Shown: positions 8,447 to 15,542, numbered from the stretch's first letter. The stretch is 17,013 nt of DNA from Thermodesulfobacteriota bacterium (GCA_039028315.1 JBCCIH010000019.1:1-17013), one strand, 5' to 3'. Numbers and translations are program-made. Notes: generated by a model from the sequence alone, not told the origin.

Positions 8447-9682
8447 ATGATTTATTTAATGCAGCTAAATTCCATGTTGAATAAAAAGTATATCTTTACA
8501 GTGATCCTATTAGTATCAGCTCTTTTCGCTTGCAAGATAGAAGAGCAAACTCCGGTACATATAGCCCAAGAAATGAGAACTCGGGCATGCTTGGGTGATG
8601 TTGAGGGTTTTTATTCTTATATAGACAGAGCTTCTATAGAAAAAAATTTGCAACAGCTAGCTGTACAAAAAATAAATCAGCAAACAAATAATACTTCATA
8701 TGTTGAAGAATTTAAAGAAGTTGTTTTACCAAGTTTAATTGTTCTTAAATGGGAAGTTATAAATGCAGAGTTAAGTAGAGCTGACGAGGGAGTTTTTTGC
8801 CGATTTACAATTATTAGCGACGAAAATAATCCAAGCGTTGTACAAATAGTTTATCCTCAAGGAGAAATATCTAAGTGGCTATTTGAGTCTCGGTCAGGAC
8901 GTAATATCTTAGTATCTATTGAAGATGAAAAACCATTTGACTTTGCAAATCTGGATATGGAATTAGGCCAAGGCCAAATAGAAACTGCTAATAACGAAAA
9001 ATCAGAGAAAGTAATTAACGAAACTGATTCTAAAGAGCCTATAGACCTAGAAGAAAAGGCTGAAGATGTAATTCCTAAACAAGAACTGGATCAAGGTTTA
9101 GTAGCTAATGATGGTCGAGATGATAATGATAGTTCAATTTCCAAAGACACTGATCAAGAACTGGTTGTCGAAGAACCAATAAATCCTGAATTAGAACCTA
9201 ATGATAAGAGTTATCCGGCTTTAAATATAGCATCTGATTTTGGTAAGGCTAGATGGGGCATGACCAGGGAACAGGTCATTCAAGCTGAAGCATCTAATCC
9301 AAATTGGGAATCCCCCACTTCAATTGGATACAGTCATAATAACAACGGCCACATCGCACATACCGAATATATCTTTACGGCTAATCGTCTAACCATGGGG
9401 CAATACTTAATAGTAGTACCAAATTCAGAGGAAGACCGCTATTTAAAAGAATATGAAAATCAAAAAAATCTTATATCCAGAAAATTTGGTAGTCCAAAGA
9501 TACATGAAGAAAACTGGTTAAACTCTTTATACAAGGATAAGCCTGAGCGTCATGGATTTGCAGTCTATATTGGTCATCTGAGTTATAAGTCCAAATGGGA
9601 CACAGAGCGCACTGAAGTTTTACTTGAGCTTAAAAGTAATAATTATAATATGACATTAGAGACGCATTATTCTCAGAATTAA
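8447..9682 (+). CDS. Lipoprotein with N-terminal DUF2939-like region and acidic linker
   Basis: A 411-residue lipoprotein. The signal peptide ends in the lipobox SALFAC with the lipidated cysteine at C29. GAGGA lies 3 bases before the first ATG; the ATG giving MLNKKYIF (residue 10) is an alternative with a more usual signal length. Residues about 31-165 form one domain. Its pattern HIAQEMRTRACLGDVEGFYSYID then IEKNLQQLAVQKI recalls DUF2939 proteins, but this is weak. Residues about 168-255 are a low-complexity linker rich in D, E, N, K and S. The C-terminal domain, about 258-411, opens with FGKARWGMTREQVIQAE, a motif common at the start of small periplasmic domains of unknown function. The protein should sit in the periplasm or outer membrane. 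Function unknown. Confidence 0.75.
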   Translation: MIYLMQLNSMLNKKYIFTVILLVSALFACKIEEQTPVHIAQEMRTRACLGDVEGFYSYIDRASIEKNLQQLAVQKINQQTNNTSYVEEFKEVVLPSLIVLKWEVINAELSRADEGVFCRFTIISDENNPSVVQIVYPQGEISKWLFESRSGRNILVSIEDEKPFDFANLDMELGQGQIETANNEKSEKVINETDSKEPIDLEEKAEDVIPKQELDQGLVANDGRDDNDSSISKDTDQELVVEEPINPELEPNDKSYPALNIASDFGKARWGMTREQVIQAEASNPNWESPTSIGYSHNNNGHIAHTEYIFTANRLTMGQYLIVVPNSEEDRYLKEYENQKNLISRKFGSPKIHEENWLNSLYKDKPERHGFAVYIGHLSYKSKWDTERTEVLLELKSNNYNMTLETHYSQN

Positions 9683-9850
9683 TCAGTATATCAAAATGCA
9701 AATCATTGCAATATTTGGGCATACCTTTTATAATCAACTATATAGTTCCTGTTTTATTGTTACTACAGTAATTTGCGTACAAATAATAAAGTAATATATA
9801 AAGATTTATTTCCTAAATACAGCCGGTTGTTATCATAGAGAGTTTATGTT

Positions 9851-10090
9851 TTGATAGAATACAAAGTTGAAAATATAACACTTACGGATGATGAAAAGTC
9901 TTTCGTCGTTGATTTGAGCGTTGAGATGGAAGATGTGGACTTTGATTCAGATCCTGTTTACCTATCTTTAACCTTTACTATAGTTAATGATTCAAGTGAT
10001 CTTGAGAATATTAAAGAAAAGGCAGTTATTAAAGGCAAGGGTCTTTTAAAAAGAGTCCTGCTAGAAGATGCTCAGCAAGAACTGTTCTAG
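9851..10090 (+). CDS. Small acidic hypothetical protein
   Basis: A 79-residue frame beginning with TTG (MIEYKVENITLTDDEK) and ending QQELF. GAGAG lies about 8 bases before the TTG. The protein alternates hydrophobic and polar residues in an apparent beta-strand pattern (FVVDLSVEME, VYLSLTFTIV) and ends in a lysine-rich then helical stretch (KAVIKGKGLLKRVLLEDAQQ). No signal peptide and no family recognised. The clean strand-helix composition and the ribosome binding site favour a real gene. The short length and TTG start keep this uncertain. Confidence 0.55.
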   Translation: MIEYKVENITLTDDEKSFVVDLSVEMEDVDFDSDPVYLSLTFTIVNDSSDLENIKEKAVIKGKGLLKRVLLEDAQQELF

Positions 10091-10136
10091 AATAAATTCC
10101 TGATTATAAATAAACTTAAAATTTAATCTTTTGAAT

Positions 10137-10156
10137 TTTTCGACCATGTCCGAAAA
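10137..10156. repeat. Inverted repeat upstream of the alkylation repair operon
   Basis: TTTTCGAC-CAT-GTCCGAAAA: the two arms are complementary apart from one extra C in the right arm. It lies 25 bases before the ATG of the Ada/AlkA fusion. It could be an operator or a leader hairpin. It does not resemble the E. coli Ada box. Confidence 0.35.
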
Positions 10157-10180
10157 TGGCGAGCATTCTTCTAGTAACCC

Positions 10181-11644
10181 ATGTATATTCCTAGTATGAA
10201 GTCAAAAGAAGATATTTACTACGAGGCAATTCTTACAAGAGATTACCGGTTTGATGGAAAGTTTTTTGCAGGCTCTACATCAACTTGGATATATTGCAGA
10301 CCGATATGCCCAGCAAAGCCGAAAAGGGAGAATGTCAGATTTTTCGATACAGCAATAGAAGCTGAAAGTGCAGGTTTTAGACCATGTCTTCGTTGCCATC
10401 CAGAAAGTGCTCCATCCTCACCTGCATGGCTTGGGAAAAGCAATATAGTAAAACGCGGGTTAAACATTCTGTTAGGAGCTGATTTCTATGAATATGATGA
10501 GGATAGTTTTGCAAACGTCCTAGGAATAAGCGCAAGACATGTAAGACGCCTATTTCTAGATGAAATTGGCAGAACTCCTAAAAGCATAGCGGATACAAAC
10601 AGGCTCGACTTTGCAAGAAAGCTAATCGTAGAAACAGATTTGCCGTTTTCTAAGATAGCATTTGCATCTGGATTCTCATCAATAAGGCGTTTTAACGATG
10701 CGATTAAAAAACGCTTTACTAGAGCACCGTCCGCTCTTCGAAAGTCTAAATCAAGAGCACAAAATGAATTAAGCGCAATAAAACTGGAGCTTTCGTACCG
10801 CCCGCCTTTTTCATGGTCTGATCATCTTAACTTTTACTCTAAACATAGTATTTCTGGTCTTGAGCAGATTGAAGATCAATCCTATTTTCGCCTATTCAGC
10901 AAATATGGAACATTAGGACAAATTAAAGTTACGCACTCAAAAGAAAAACCGGTATTATTGGTGACTGTAACTGCATTAGATTACAACTGTTTATATCCAC
11001 TGACTCAAAACATAAGACAGATGTTTGATTTAAACACTGATCCGCTTTTAGTTTCAAATGCTTTTCAATCTGATAGAAAACTAAATAAACTTATCAAAAG
11101 AAATCCGGGCCTAAGATTATCTAGATTTTGGGATGCATATGAGGGAGCCATTTGTACAATACTTGGACAACTCGTATCACTTGCCCAGGCAAGAAAATTG
11201 GTAGGCCGTATTGTAGAAAAATATGGCGAAGTTGTTACGAATCCATGGACTGGCAACGAAATAAAGCTCTTTCCAACGCCAAAAGTACTAAGTAATGCAA
11301 AATTAGATGATATTGGTACAACTAAAATGCGTGCATCAGCTATAAATCAGCTATCTACAAAAGTGGTAAATGGCGATATAAGGCTAGACCCTTCATTAGA
11401 GAATAAGGATCTTAGGGAAGCTCTAGTCTCAATCAAAGGAATTGGACCCTGGACAGCAGATTATATAGCACTTAGAGCTTTGGGGGAGCCTGATATATTT
11501 CCTAAAGAGGATCTCGTATTAAGACGAAGTTTGAATACTCATCCCTATATTAATTTAGTAAATGCAGCGCCATATAGATCATATCTGGCAGCTCATTTGT
11601 GGAGTGATAAGACTAAAAAACATTATTTGGAGGTCAATCAATGA
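10181..11644 (+). CDS. alkA: Ada-like sensor fused to 3-methyladenine DNA glycosylase II (AlkA)
   Basis: A 487-residue fusion that finds and excises alkylated bases from DNA. Residues about 9-80 are the Ada zinc-binding domain, with C39, C43, C69 and C72 (IYCRPIC and RPCLRC). Methyl transfer from phosphotriesters to one of these cysteines activates Ada. Residues about 88-190 are an AraC-type helix-turn-helix (RHVRRLFLDEIG; FSKIAFASGFSSIRRFNDAIKK). Residues about 200-290 match the AlkA N-terminal domain and about 300-487 the HhH-GPD glycosylase. The latter has a helix-hairpin-helix at 415-432 (IKGIGPWTADYIALR) and a likely catalytic aspartate D444 in FPKEDLVLRRS. This layout is a known natural fusion. 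An ATG at 10196 is an alternative start; neither has a Shine-Dalgarno match. The stop overlaps the next ATG (ATGA), so the two genes are translationally coupled. Confidence 0.9.
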   Translation: MYIPSMKSKEDIYYEAILTRDYRFDGKFFAGSTSTWIYCRPICPAKPKRENVRFFDTAIEAESAGFRPCLRCHPESAPSSPAWLGKSNIVKRGLNILLGADFYEYDEDSFANVLGISARHVRRLFLDEIGRTPKSIADTNRLDFARKLIVETDLPFSKIAFASGFSSIRRFNDAIKKRFTRAPSALRKSKSRAQNELSAIKLELSYRPPFSWSDHLNFYSKHSISGLEQIEDQSYFRLFSKYGTLGQIKVTHSKEKPVLLVTVTALDYNCLYPLTQNIRQMFDLNTDPLLVSNAFQSDRKLNKLIKRNPGLRLSRFWDAYEGAICTILGQLVSLAQARKLVGRIVEKYGEVVTNPWTGNEIKLFPTPKVLSNAKLDDIGTTKMRASAINQLSTKVVNGDIRLDPSLENKDLREALVSIKGIGPWTADYIALRALGEPDIFPKEDLVLRRSLNTHPYINLVNAAPYRSYLAAHLWSDKTKKHYLEVNQ

Positions 11645-12120
11645 AATATTTTTATACTAATATGACAAGTCCTGTTGGTAAATTGACTTTAGTGGCAGAT
11701 GAGCACAATCTTTGTGCTATTTGTTTCCCTAATCAAAAACCTGATAAACGAAAATTTCCGAATCTGAAAAAAAATGAAAACCTAAGAGTTCTTAAATCCT
11801 CGGTGAATCAACTAAGTGATTATTTTGCTGGCAAAACTCAAAAATTTGATTTACCCCTACGCCCAGTCGGTACAGATTTTCAGGAAAATGTATGGAAAGC
11901 TCTTAGGTCTATAAAATATGGTAAAACTGTTTCTTATGGAGATATAGCAAAAAAAATAGGTAATCCTAAGGCAGTTAGAGCAGTAGGGTCTGCAATAGGG
12001 AAAAATCCTCTTTCTATTATAGTTCCATGCCATAGAGTAATTGGTGCAAACGGCAAACTCACAGGTTTTGCCGGAGGGCTTAAAACAAAAGAGTTTCTGC
12101 TTAATTTTGAGAGTAAATAA
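11641..12120 (+). CDS. ogt: Methylated-DNA-protein-cysteine methyltransferase
   Basis: A 159-residue O6-methylguanine-DNA methyltransferase. It moves the methyl group from O6-methylguanine in DNA to its own cysteine in a single suicide reaction. The active site is IIVPCHRVIG with C130. Other family blocks are VGTDFQENVWKALRSIKYGKTVSYGDIA at about 76-103, AVRAVGSAIGKNPL at 111-124 and the closing GFAGGLKTKEFLL at 142-154. Length is normal for the Ogt type without the Ada regulatory domain, which the preceding gene carries instead. GGAGGT lies 6 bases before the ATG, and the start overlaps the upstream stop by 4 bases, giving coupled translation with the Ada/AlkA fusion. The pair would repair the two main kinds of base alkylation. 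Confidence 0.93.
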   Translation: MKYFYTNMTSPVGKLTLVADEHNLCAICFPNQKPDKRKFPNLKKNENLRVLKSSVNQLSDYFAGKTQKFDLPLRPVGTDFQENVWKALRSIKYGKTVSYGDIAKKIGNPKAVRAVGSAIGKNPLSIIVPCHRVIGANGKLTGFAGGLKTKEFLLNFESK

Positions 12121-12163
12121 TATTCTTAGTAGGAATAAGTTGTATGAAGTAATATAATCGTTG

Positions 12164-13225
12164 ATGTCAAATAAAGATCCAGAGAATATCGCTGATGTAA
12201 CAATTGATTGGCTATCTGAACGATTAGCAGAGTCTAGCTTACTGTCCAGATCTTACATAACTAAATTTTATATAGAAGATATAGCAGAGGGAAGAGCTTG
12301 GCTTAGCTCTGTAGTTAGAGTTAAGCTCGAATATGATAGCAATCCTGATGAGCTTCCGTATTCATTTGTGATCAAACTTTCCCAATCTAAAGACAACAGA
12401 AGTAAAGAATATGAAGTTGAGGCATATAAGAGAGAAATAAACTTTTATGAGCAAATAGCTCCAAGTCTTCCTATGAGGCTCCCAAAATTATATTATTCCA
12501 ACCATAAAAATTTGATGATTCTCGAAGATTTAAGCTTTCTAAAGCCTGGAGATCAGCTTGAAGGAATTGACAACGAAAAAAAGTTCATAACCTTAGAGGC
12601 ATTAGCCAAGCTGCATGCAGCTTATTGGAATAGAAATGAGCTGAACCAATACGAGTGGTTGCCTGACACCAATAATGTAGAAAAGGATTTTGATAACAAC
12701 TGGGATTCTTTTGTAGATCTTTGTGGATATTTTATTGACCCAAAAGCGCTTAGAATTGGCGAGAAGCTAAAGGGTAATACACGCTGGTTGATTCAGGAAA
12801 TTTCAAAAAAGCCACAAACACTTGCTCATGATGACATGAAGCTCGACAATCTACTCTTTGGAGAGCCAAAAACGAGCGAAGCAGTTGTGATATTAGATTG
12901 GCAGTTTGTGATAAAAAGTATGGGAACAATAGATGTTGCAAGATTCATAGGCGGGGGACTAAACCCTGATCAAAGAGCCGGGCATCAAATTGAATATCTT
13001 AGATTTTGGTATGACAAGCTTGTTGAAAATGGAGTAAGCAATTATAGCTGGGAAGATGCTCAGGGAGACTTTCAATTGGCAGCGCTATATTGTTTGTTGT
13101 TCCCTGTGAAGTTCCATAAAGGCATTTCAAGTGCCAAGGGTAGGGCACTTGAGTATATCCAGTCCCTATACAGCGGACTCTTTTTGCTGGCTGAAGAAGT
13201 TGATGCAGGATCTATGCTGAAATGA
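12164..13225 (+). CDS. Small-molecule kinase, aminoglycoside phosphotransferase / CHK-like family
   Basis: A 353-residue protein kinase-like fold that should phosphorylate a small molecule. In numbering from the TTG at 12161, K72 lies in FVIKLSQ and a nearby glutamate is in EAYKREINFYEQ. The catalytic loop is LAHDDMKLDNLLF at 221-233 (H223, D225, N230). The metal-binding DFG-equivalent is ILDWQ at 244-248. HxD-type catalytic loops with DWQ are typical of ecdysteroid-kinase-like (CHK, DUF1679) and related phosphotransferases. The substrate cannot be told, and antibiotic resistance should not be assumed. An ATG at 12164 directly follows the TTG at 12161 and is preferred. It starts 43 bases after ogt and may be in the same transcript. 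No clear ribosome binding site. Confidence 0.82.
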   Translation: MSNKDPENIADVTIDWLSERLAESSLLSRSYITKFYIEDIAEGRAWLSSVVRVKLEYDSNPDELPYSFVIKLSQSKDNRSKEYEVEAYKREINFYEQIAPSLPMRLPKLYYSNHKNLMILEDLSFLKPGDQLEGIDNEKKFITLEALAKLHAAYWNRNELNQYEWLPDTNNVEKDFDNNWDSFVDLCGYFIDPKALRIGEKLKGNTRWLIQEISKKPQTLAHDDMKLDNLLFGEPKTSEAVVILDWQFVIKSMGTIDVARFIGGGLNPDQRAGHQIEYLRFWYDKLVENGVSNYSWEDAQGDFQLAALYCLLFPVKFHKGISSAKGRALEYIQSLYSGLFLLAEEVDAGSMLK

Positions 13226-13253
13226 TTTCTGAAAATATATTCATGCGAAAATT

Positions 13254-13649
13254 CTAAGAAATGTTTCTCAGTACATGTTGTAAAGCCAATACATTGTTTT
13301 TCCAAGCCTCAAAATCTTCGGATTCTTTCCATAACCTAAATAGTTCAGAATCATCATTAAGAATAAGATCTATTACGTTACTAGCTTTAGCCGGTAAATT
13401 CCCTATATCTAGATTTTTATTATCATTAATCCATTTTTGTGCATTCTCAGGCAATTCTCCACGAGAACTTCCTGATAAACCGGCAATAACTTCAGATGCG
13501 GCAAGAGCCACGCTAGCATCCCATGATTCAATCTCTTCATCAACTTCAAGTGCCTCTTTCAACAGTCTAATATCTGAGCTTTGTGCTAAATCATGCAGCC
13601 AATCTAATGCATCGTCATTTTCAAATGTCGTAATACCCCAAGTGCCCAT
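13254..13649 (-). CDS. DUF4259 domain protein
   Basis: A 131-residue cytoplasmic protein that I recognise as DUF4259 from its opening MGTWGITTFENDDALDWLHDL. In this family MGTWG...F.ND.A.DW lies at the very N-terminus. Further blocks are SWDASVALAASEVIAGLSG and the closing FRLWKESEDFEAWKNNVLALQHVL. The frame opens 10 codons earlier at 13679, but AAGGAAG at 13658-13664 lies 8 bases before the ATG at 13649, and the domain begins there, so the internal start is preferred. Function of the family is unknown. The gene converges on the kinase gene with a 28-base gap. Its own promoter should lie in the AT-rich stretch 13665-13760. Confidence 0.85.
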   Translation of the reverse strand: MGTWGITTFENDDALDWLHDLAQSSDIRLLKEALEVDEEIESWDASVALAASEVIAGLSGSSRGELPENAQKWINDNKNLDIGNLPAKASNVIDLILNDDSELFRLWKESEDFEAWKNNVLALQHVLRNIS

Positions 13650-13657
13650 AATATTGT

Positions 13658-13664
13658 CTTCCTT
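13658..13664 (-). promoter_or_regulatory. Ribosome binding site deciding the DUF4259 start
   Basis: AAGGAAG on the minus strand, 8 bases before the ATG at 13649. It supports the start at MGTWG rather than the upstream ATG at 13679. Confidence 0.6.
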
Positions 13665-13770
13665 AAATGCCATGCACAAGTGTCTTTTATCATAATCTAT
13701 ATACTATCTTTTCAATCAAAGCAAGAATAATAATATATTTAGTAAATCTATATATCTGTACATGAATATC

Positions 13771-13799
13771 TTGATTATATATTTATTATATTGTACAAT
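13771..13799 (+). promoter_or_regulatory. Promoter of the NPWTD-repeat protein gene
   Basis: A -35 element TTGATT (13771-13776) and a -10 element TACAAT (13794-13799) are separated by exactly 17 bases. Matches to the sigma-70 consensus are 4 of 6 and 5 of 6. Transcription would begin near 13806, at the base of the hairpin described next. Confidence 0.6.
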
Positions 13800-13804
13800 C
13801 GTTC

Positions 13805-13843
13805 AATAACTCTTGGGTCGAGTTATTAGGGACTTAGCCCCAA
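13805..13843 (+). promoter_or_regulatory. 5'-leader hairpin with potential pseudoknot
   Basis: AATAACTC (13805-13812) and GAGTTATT (13820-13827) form a perfect 8-bp stem around the loop TTGGGTC. The loop's TTGGG (13813-13817) is complementary to CCCAA at 13839-13843, which would give an H-type pseudoknot. GGG (13829-13831) can instead pair with CCC (13838-13840), a competing fold. No U-run follows, so it is not an intrinsic terminator. From the predicted start site the hairpin would be at or within a base or two of the RNA 5' end. I recognise no known riboswitch class; it may simply stabilise the message. Confidence 0.45.
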
Positions 13844-13878
13844 TACCAAACATTTAGAACTTAGAAAGGAGATATAAA

Positions 13879-14583
13879 ATGGGTCCGATATATAGAAACA
13901 GCCATATAGGCTTGTGCTCGAATGTGATTTCACATCTGCTTATTATAATTGCAGCATGTATGATGATTATTGCTTATAGTTTTCAGGAATCATCCATTGC
14001 TAGTGAAGAAGGAATCAGTTTTGAATTTTGTAATACGTTATCTACTTCGATAATCGCTACTGATGGAGGCTTAGTAGATATTGCCAGTATTGACCGTTCG
14101 GAGATCTCAAGAGTGCTTATTGATAATGGAACTGTCGAAGACGTGGCTTCTGATTTAGAAAGTGTCTGTGGTTATAGCTCTGTTATTATTTTTGATCCTA
14201 ATATTTCTCAAAAAGCTCATCTTACAGAACCAATAAATGTATTGCCAAATTCGATACTCGGTGCATGTAGCAGTAACATTGTAATGGTTGAAGTTATTCA
14301 AGATCATAAATGTACTGATTTCATAGTTCCTATGTGTGGTGAAAATAGAATTAATCCTTGGACTGATATTCGAGTCAATCCTTGGACCGACTTAAGAGTA
14401 AACCCATGGACAGATCTCCGAATCAATCCTTGGACTGATTTACGGAATATGTGTGCTGATGATAGAGGATTTGTATGGAGTGATGTACGAATAAACCCTT
14501 GGACAGATGTTAGGATTAATCCCTGGACTGATTTGAGAATAAACCCGTGGACTGACTCAAGAGGTTTTGTTTGGAGTGATTAA
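13879..14583 (+). CDS. Exported protein with C-terminal NPWTD octapeptide repeats
   Basis: A 234-residue protein of no family known to me. AAAGGAGA lies 6 bases before the ATG, a very strong ribosome binding site. Residues about 15-34 (NVISHLLIIIAACMMIIAYS) are a hydrophobic signal peptide or anchor with a possible cut near SSIA. Residues about 42-155 are an acidic to neutral domain with C51, C97, C130, C145 and C153, suited to disulfides outside the cytoplasm. Residues 158-234 are ten tandem units in the order INPWTDIR, VNPWTDLR, VNPWTDLR, INPWTDLR, NMCADDR, GFVWSDVR, INPWTDVR, INPWTDLR, INPWTDSR, GFVWSD. All but the fifth fit x-x-x-W-[ST]-D-x-R. It has its own promoter and leader hairpin. 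It could be a surface repeat protein, a solenoid, or a multi-copy peptide precursor; the sequence does not decide. Confidence 0.8.
   Translation: MGPIYRNSHIGLCSNVISHLLIIIAACMMIIAYSFQESSIASEEGISFEFCNTLSTSIIATDGGLVDIASIDRSEISRVLIDNGTVEDVASDLESVCGYSSVIIFDPNISQKAHLTEPINVLPNSILGACSSNIVMVEVIQDHKCTDFIVPMCGENRINPWTDIRVNPWTDLRVNPWTDLRINPWTDLRNMCADDRGFVWSDVRINPWTDVRINPWTDLRINPWTDSRGFVWSD
14350..14580 (+). repeat. Ten tandem 7-8-codon units (INPWTDLR / GFVWSDVR)
   Basis: The repeats are in frame and run to the stop codon. They are conserved in protein but not in DNA. Proline is written CCT, CCA, CCC and CCG; the arginine as CGA, AGA, CGG and AGG; the first residue as ATT, GTC, GTA, ATC and ATA. The GFVWSD unit occurs as the sixth and as the tenth, closing, unit. 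Confidence 0.9.
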
Positions 14584-14613
14584 CTATCTTGGGGAATTTA
14601 TGTTCCCTTAGTT
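14582..14613 (+). terminator. Stem-loop just after the repeat-protein gene
   Basis: GGGGAA (14591-14596) pairs with TTCCCT (14603-14608, one G-T) around TTTATG. AACTA (14582-14586) can pair with TAGTT (14609-14613) below it. It begins inside the stop codon. No clean T-run follows, so it may be a weak terminator or a 3'-end protecting hairpin. Confidence 0.4.
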
Positions 14614-14659
14614 ATAAGATGGCAAAGTTATTTTGATTTGTTGAATAGTTTTTAGAAAC

Positions 14660-14736
14660 TGGCGCGCCCGGAGGGAGTCGAACCCCCAACCTCTTGATCC
14701 GTAGTCAAGCACTCTGTCCAGTTGAGCTACGGGCGC
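14660..14736 (-). tRNA. tRNA-Arg (anticodon ACG)
   Basis: The minus strand folds as a full cloverleaf of 77 bases. The acceptor is GCGCCCG / CGGGCGC, the D arm GCTC...GAGT, and the anticodon arm CTTGA-CTACGGA-TCAAG. The T arm is GGGGG-TTCGACT-CCCTC (one G-T pair). The anticodon is ACG, which after A-to-inosine editing reads CGU, CGC and CGA. The discriminator base is G and CCA is encoded. It lies between the repeat-protein gene and the dimetal oxidase gene, opposite to both. Confidence 0.95.
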
Positions 14737-14750
14737 ACACTGGGCTAATT

Positions 14751-14778
14751 AGTTTACTGAAAATCAGATTCACATCAA
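14751..14778 (-). promoter_or_regulatory. Possible tRNA-Arg promoter
   Basis: On the minus strand TTGATG (14773-14778) and TAAACT (14751-14756) are 16 bases apart, each matching 4 of 6 consensus positions. This would start RNA a few bases before the tRNA 5' end at 14736. Confidence 0.35.
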
Positions 14779-14853
14779 TATGTCAGAGTTTTTTTATACG
14801 TGATATTTTCCTATTGCGTACTTACTTAATTCATATATCATATAGTCCAAATC

Positions 14854-15477
14854 ATGAATAGTCTCGAAGCCAAACTAGACCGGGAAGTTATCGCCTACCT
14901 TACCAAAGTTGAAGATATGCCAGAAGTAAAGTCTCTCATCTCAGGAGACATTTCAAAAGGTGTCTATATTAAATTTCTTAAGACTTTTTATATTCTTGAA
15001 GATATAAGTCAAAGAGCAGTAAATTTAGCAAGCCAGATGACCAAAGAGGCTAATCCTTATCTTAGTAAGAGGTTTGATGTATGTGCAAAAGGGGAGCTTG
15101 GTCATGCTGAGATTGCGCTTGAGGACCTTAACAATTTAGGAGTTAAAAATGTTGAGTTGTCTGATGTCCCCATGGCATCAGATTACGACGATATGCTTCA
15201 GGACTGCGCCCGAGAGTTTCCGCTCGGAGTGTTGGGTCACTCGTATTTATTTGAAAACACTTCTGGAGCAATGTTCCCAAAACATAGACCAATTGATTAT
15301 CCATCTCGATTTGTAGAGATCCATGCTAAAGAAGATCCTGGGCATTCAATAGCTATTAAAAGAACCATTAGACATATCGAGAATGATTTGTCTGAAAATG
15401 ACGAAGCTAGAATCCTATCTTTTGCCAACCAAAGTGGACAATTCCTCTTAAAAGTATTTGATACAATCACAATTTAA
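14854..15477 (+). CDS. Heme-oxygenase-like dimetal (iron) oxidase family protein
   Basis: A 207-residue all-helical protein of the TenA / heme-oxygenase-like superfamily, often annotated as iron-containing redox enzyme. Candidate metal ligands are in the right order: E49 in YILED, E81 and H84 in KGELGHAEIALED, E134 in YLFENTSG, and H157, D161 and H164 in IHAKEDPGH. The last gives HxxxDxxH, the third-helix signature of heme-oxygenase-like dimetal oxidases such as UndA and SznF. Such enzymes activate oxygen on amino acids, fatty acids or related substrates; the substrate here is unknown. The start has no ribosome binding site. A TATCAT at 14836-14841 would place the RNA start about 6 bases before the ATG, so translation may be nearly leaderless. 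It stands alone between two minus-strand tRNA genes. Confidence 0.78.
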   Translation: MNSLEAKLDREVIAYLTKVEDMPEVKSLISGDISKGVYIKFLKTFYILEDISQRAVNLASQMTKEANPYLSKRFDVCAKGELGHAEIALEDLNNLGVKNVELSDVPMASDYDDMLQDCAREFPLGVLGHSYLFENTSGAMFPKHRPIDYPSRFVEIHAKEDPGHSIAIKRTIRHIENDLSENDEARILSFANQSGQFLLKVFDTITI

Positions 15478-15542
15478 AACCAGACAAAATTAGATCAATT
15501 CGCTGTACAAATGCATAACTATGTCTAACTACAATTGGTTTG

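Noticed and set aside
9695..9715. Inverted repeat TGCAA-ATCA-TTGCA after the lipoprotein gene
   Set aside because: Arms of only 5 bases with a flanking mismatch and no T-run; too weak to call.
10091..10180. E. coli-type Ada box before the alkA fusion
   Set aside because: No AAAGCGCA-like element was found; only an unrelated imperfect inverted repeat is present.
11233..11253. A TNPWTGNE stretch in the AlkA part resembles the NPWTD repeat
   Set aside because: It is a single occurrence inside a glycosylase domain with no flanking units; coincidence.
12164..13225. Antibiotic resistance phosphotransferase
   Set aside because: The motifs show only the wide kinase-like superfamily; the CHK-like features and the repair context give no support for an aminoglycoside substrate.
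13261..13695. Long plus-strand frame of 144 residues
   Set aside because: It lies opposite the DUF4259 gene, is rich in Ser and shows no family pattern, while the minus strand has a recognised N-terminus and a ribosome binding site.
13805..13843. Intrinsic terminator upstream of the repeat-protein gene
   Set aside because: The stem is perfect but no T-run follows, and it sits immediately downstream of a good promoter.
14350..14580. CRISPR-like or DNA-level tandem repeats
   Set aside because: The repeats are conserved only as protein; DNA copies differ at most third positions and there are no spacers.
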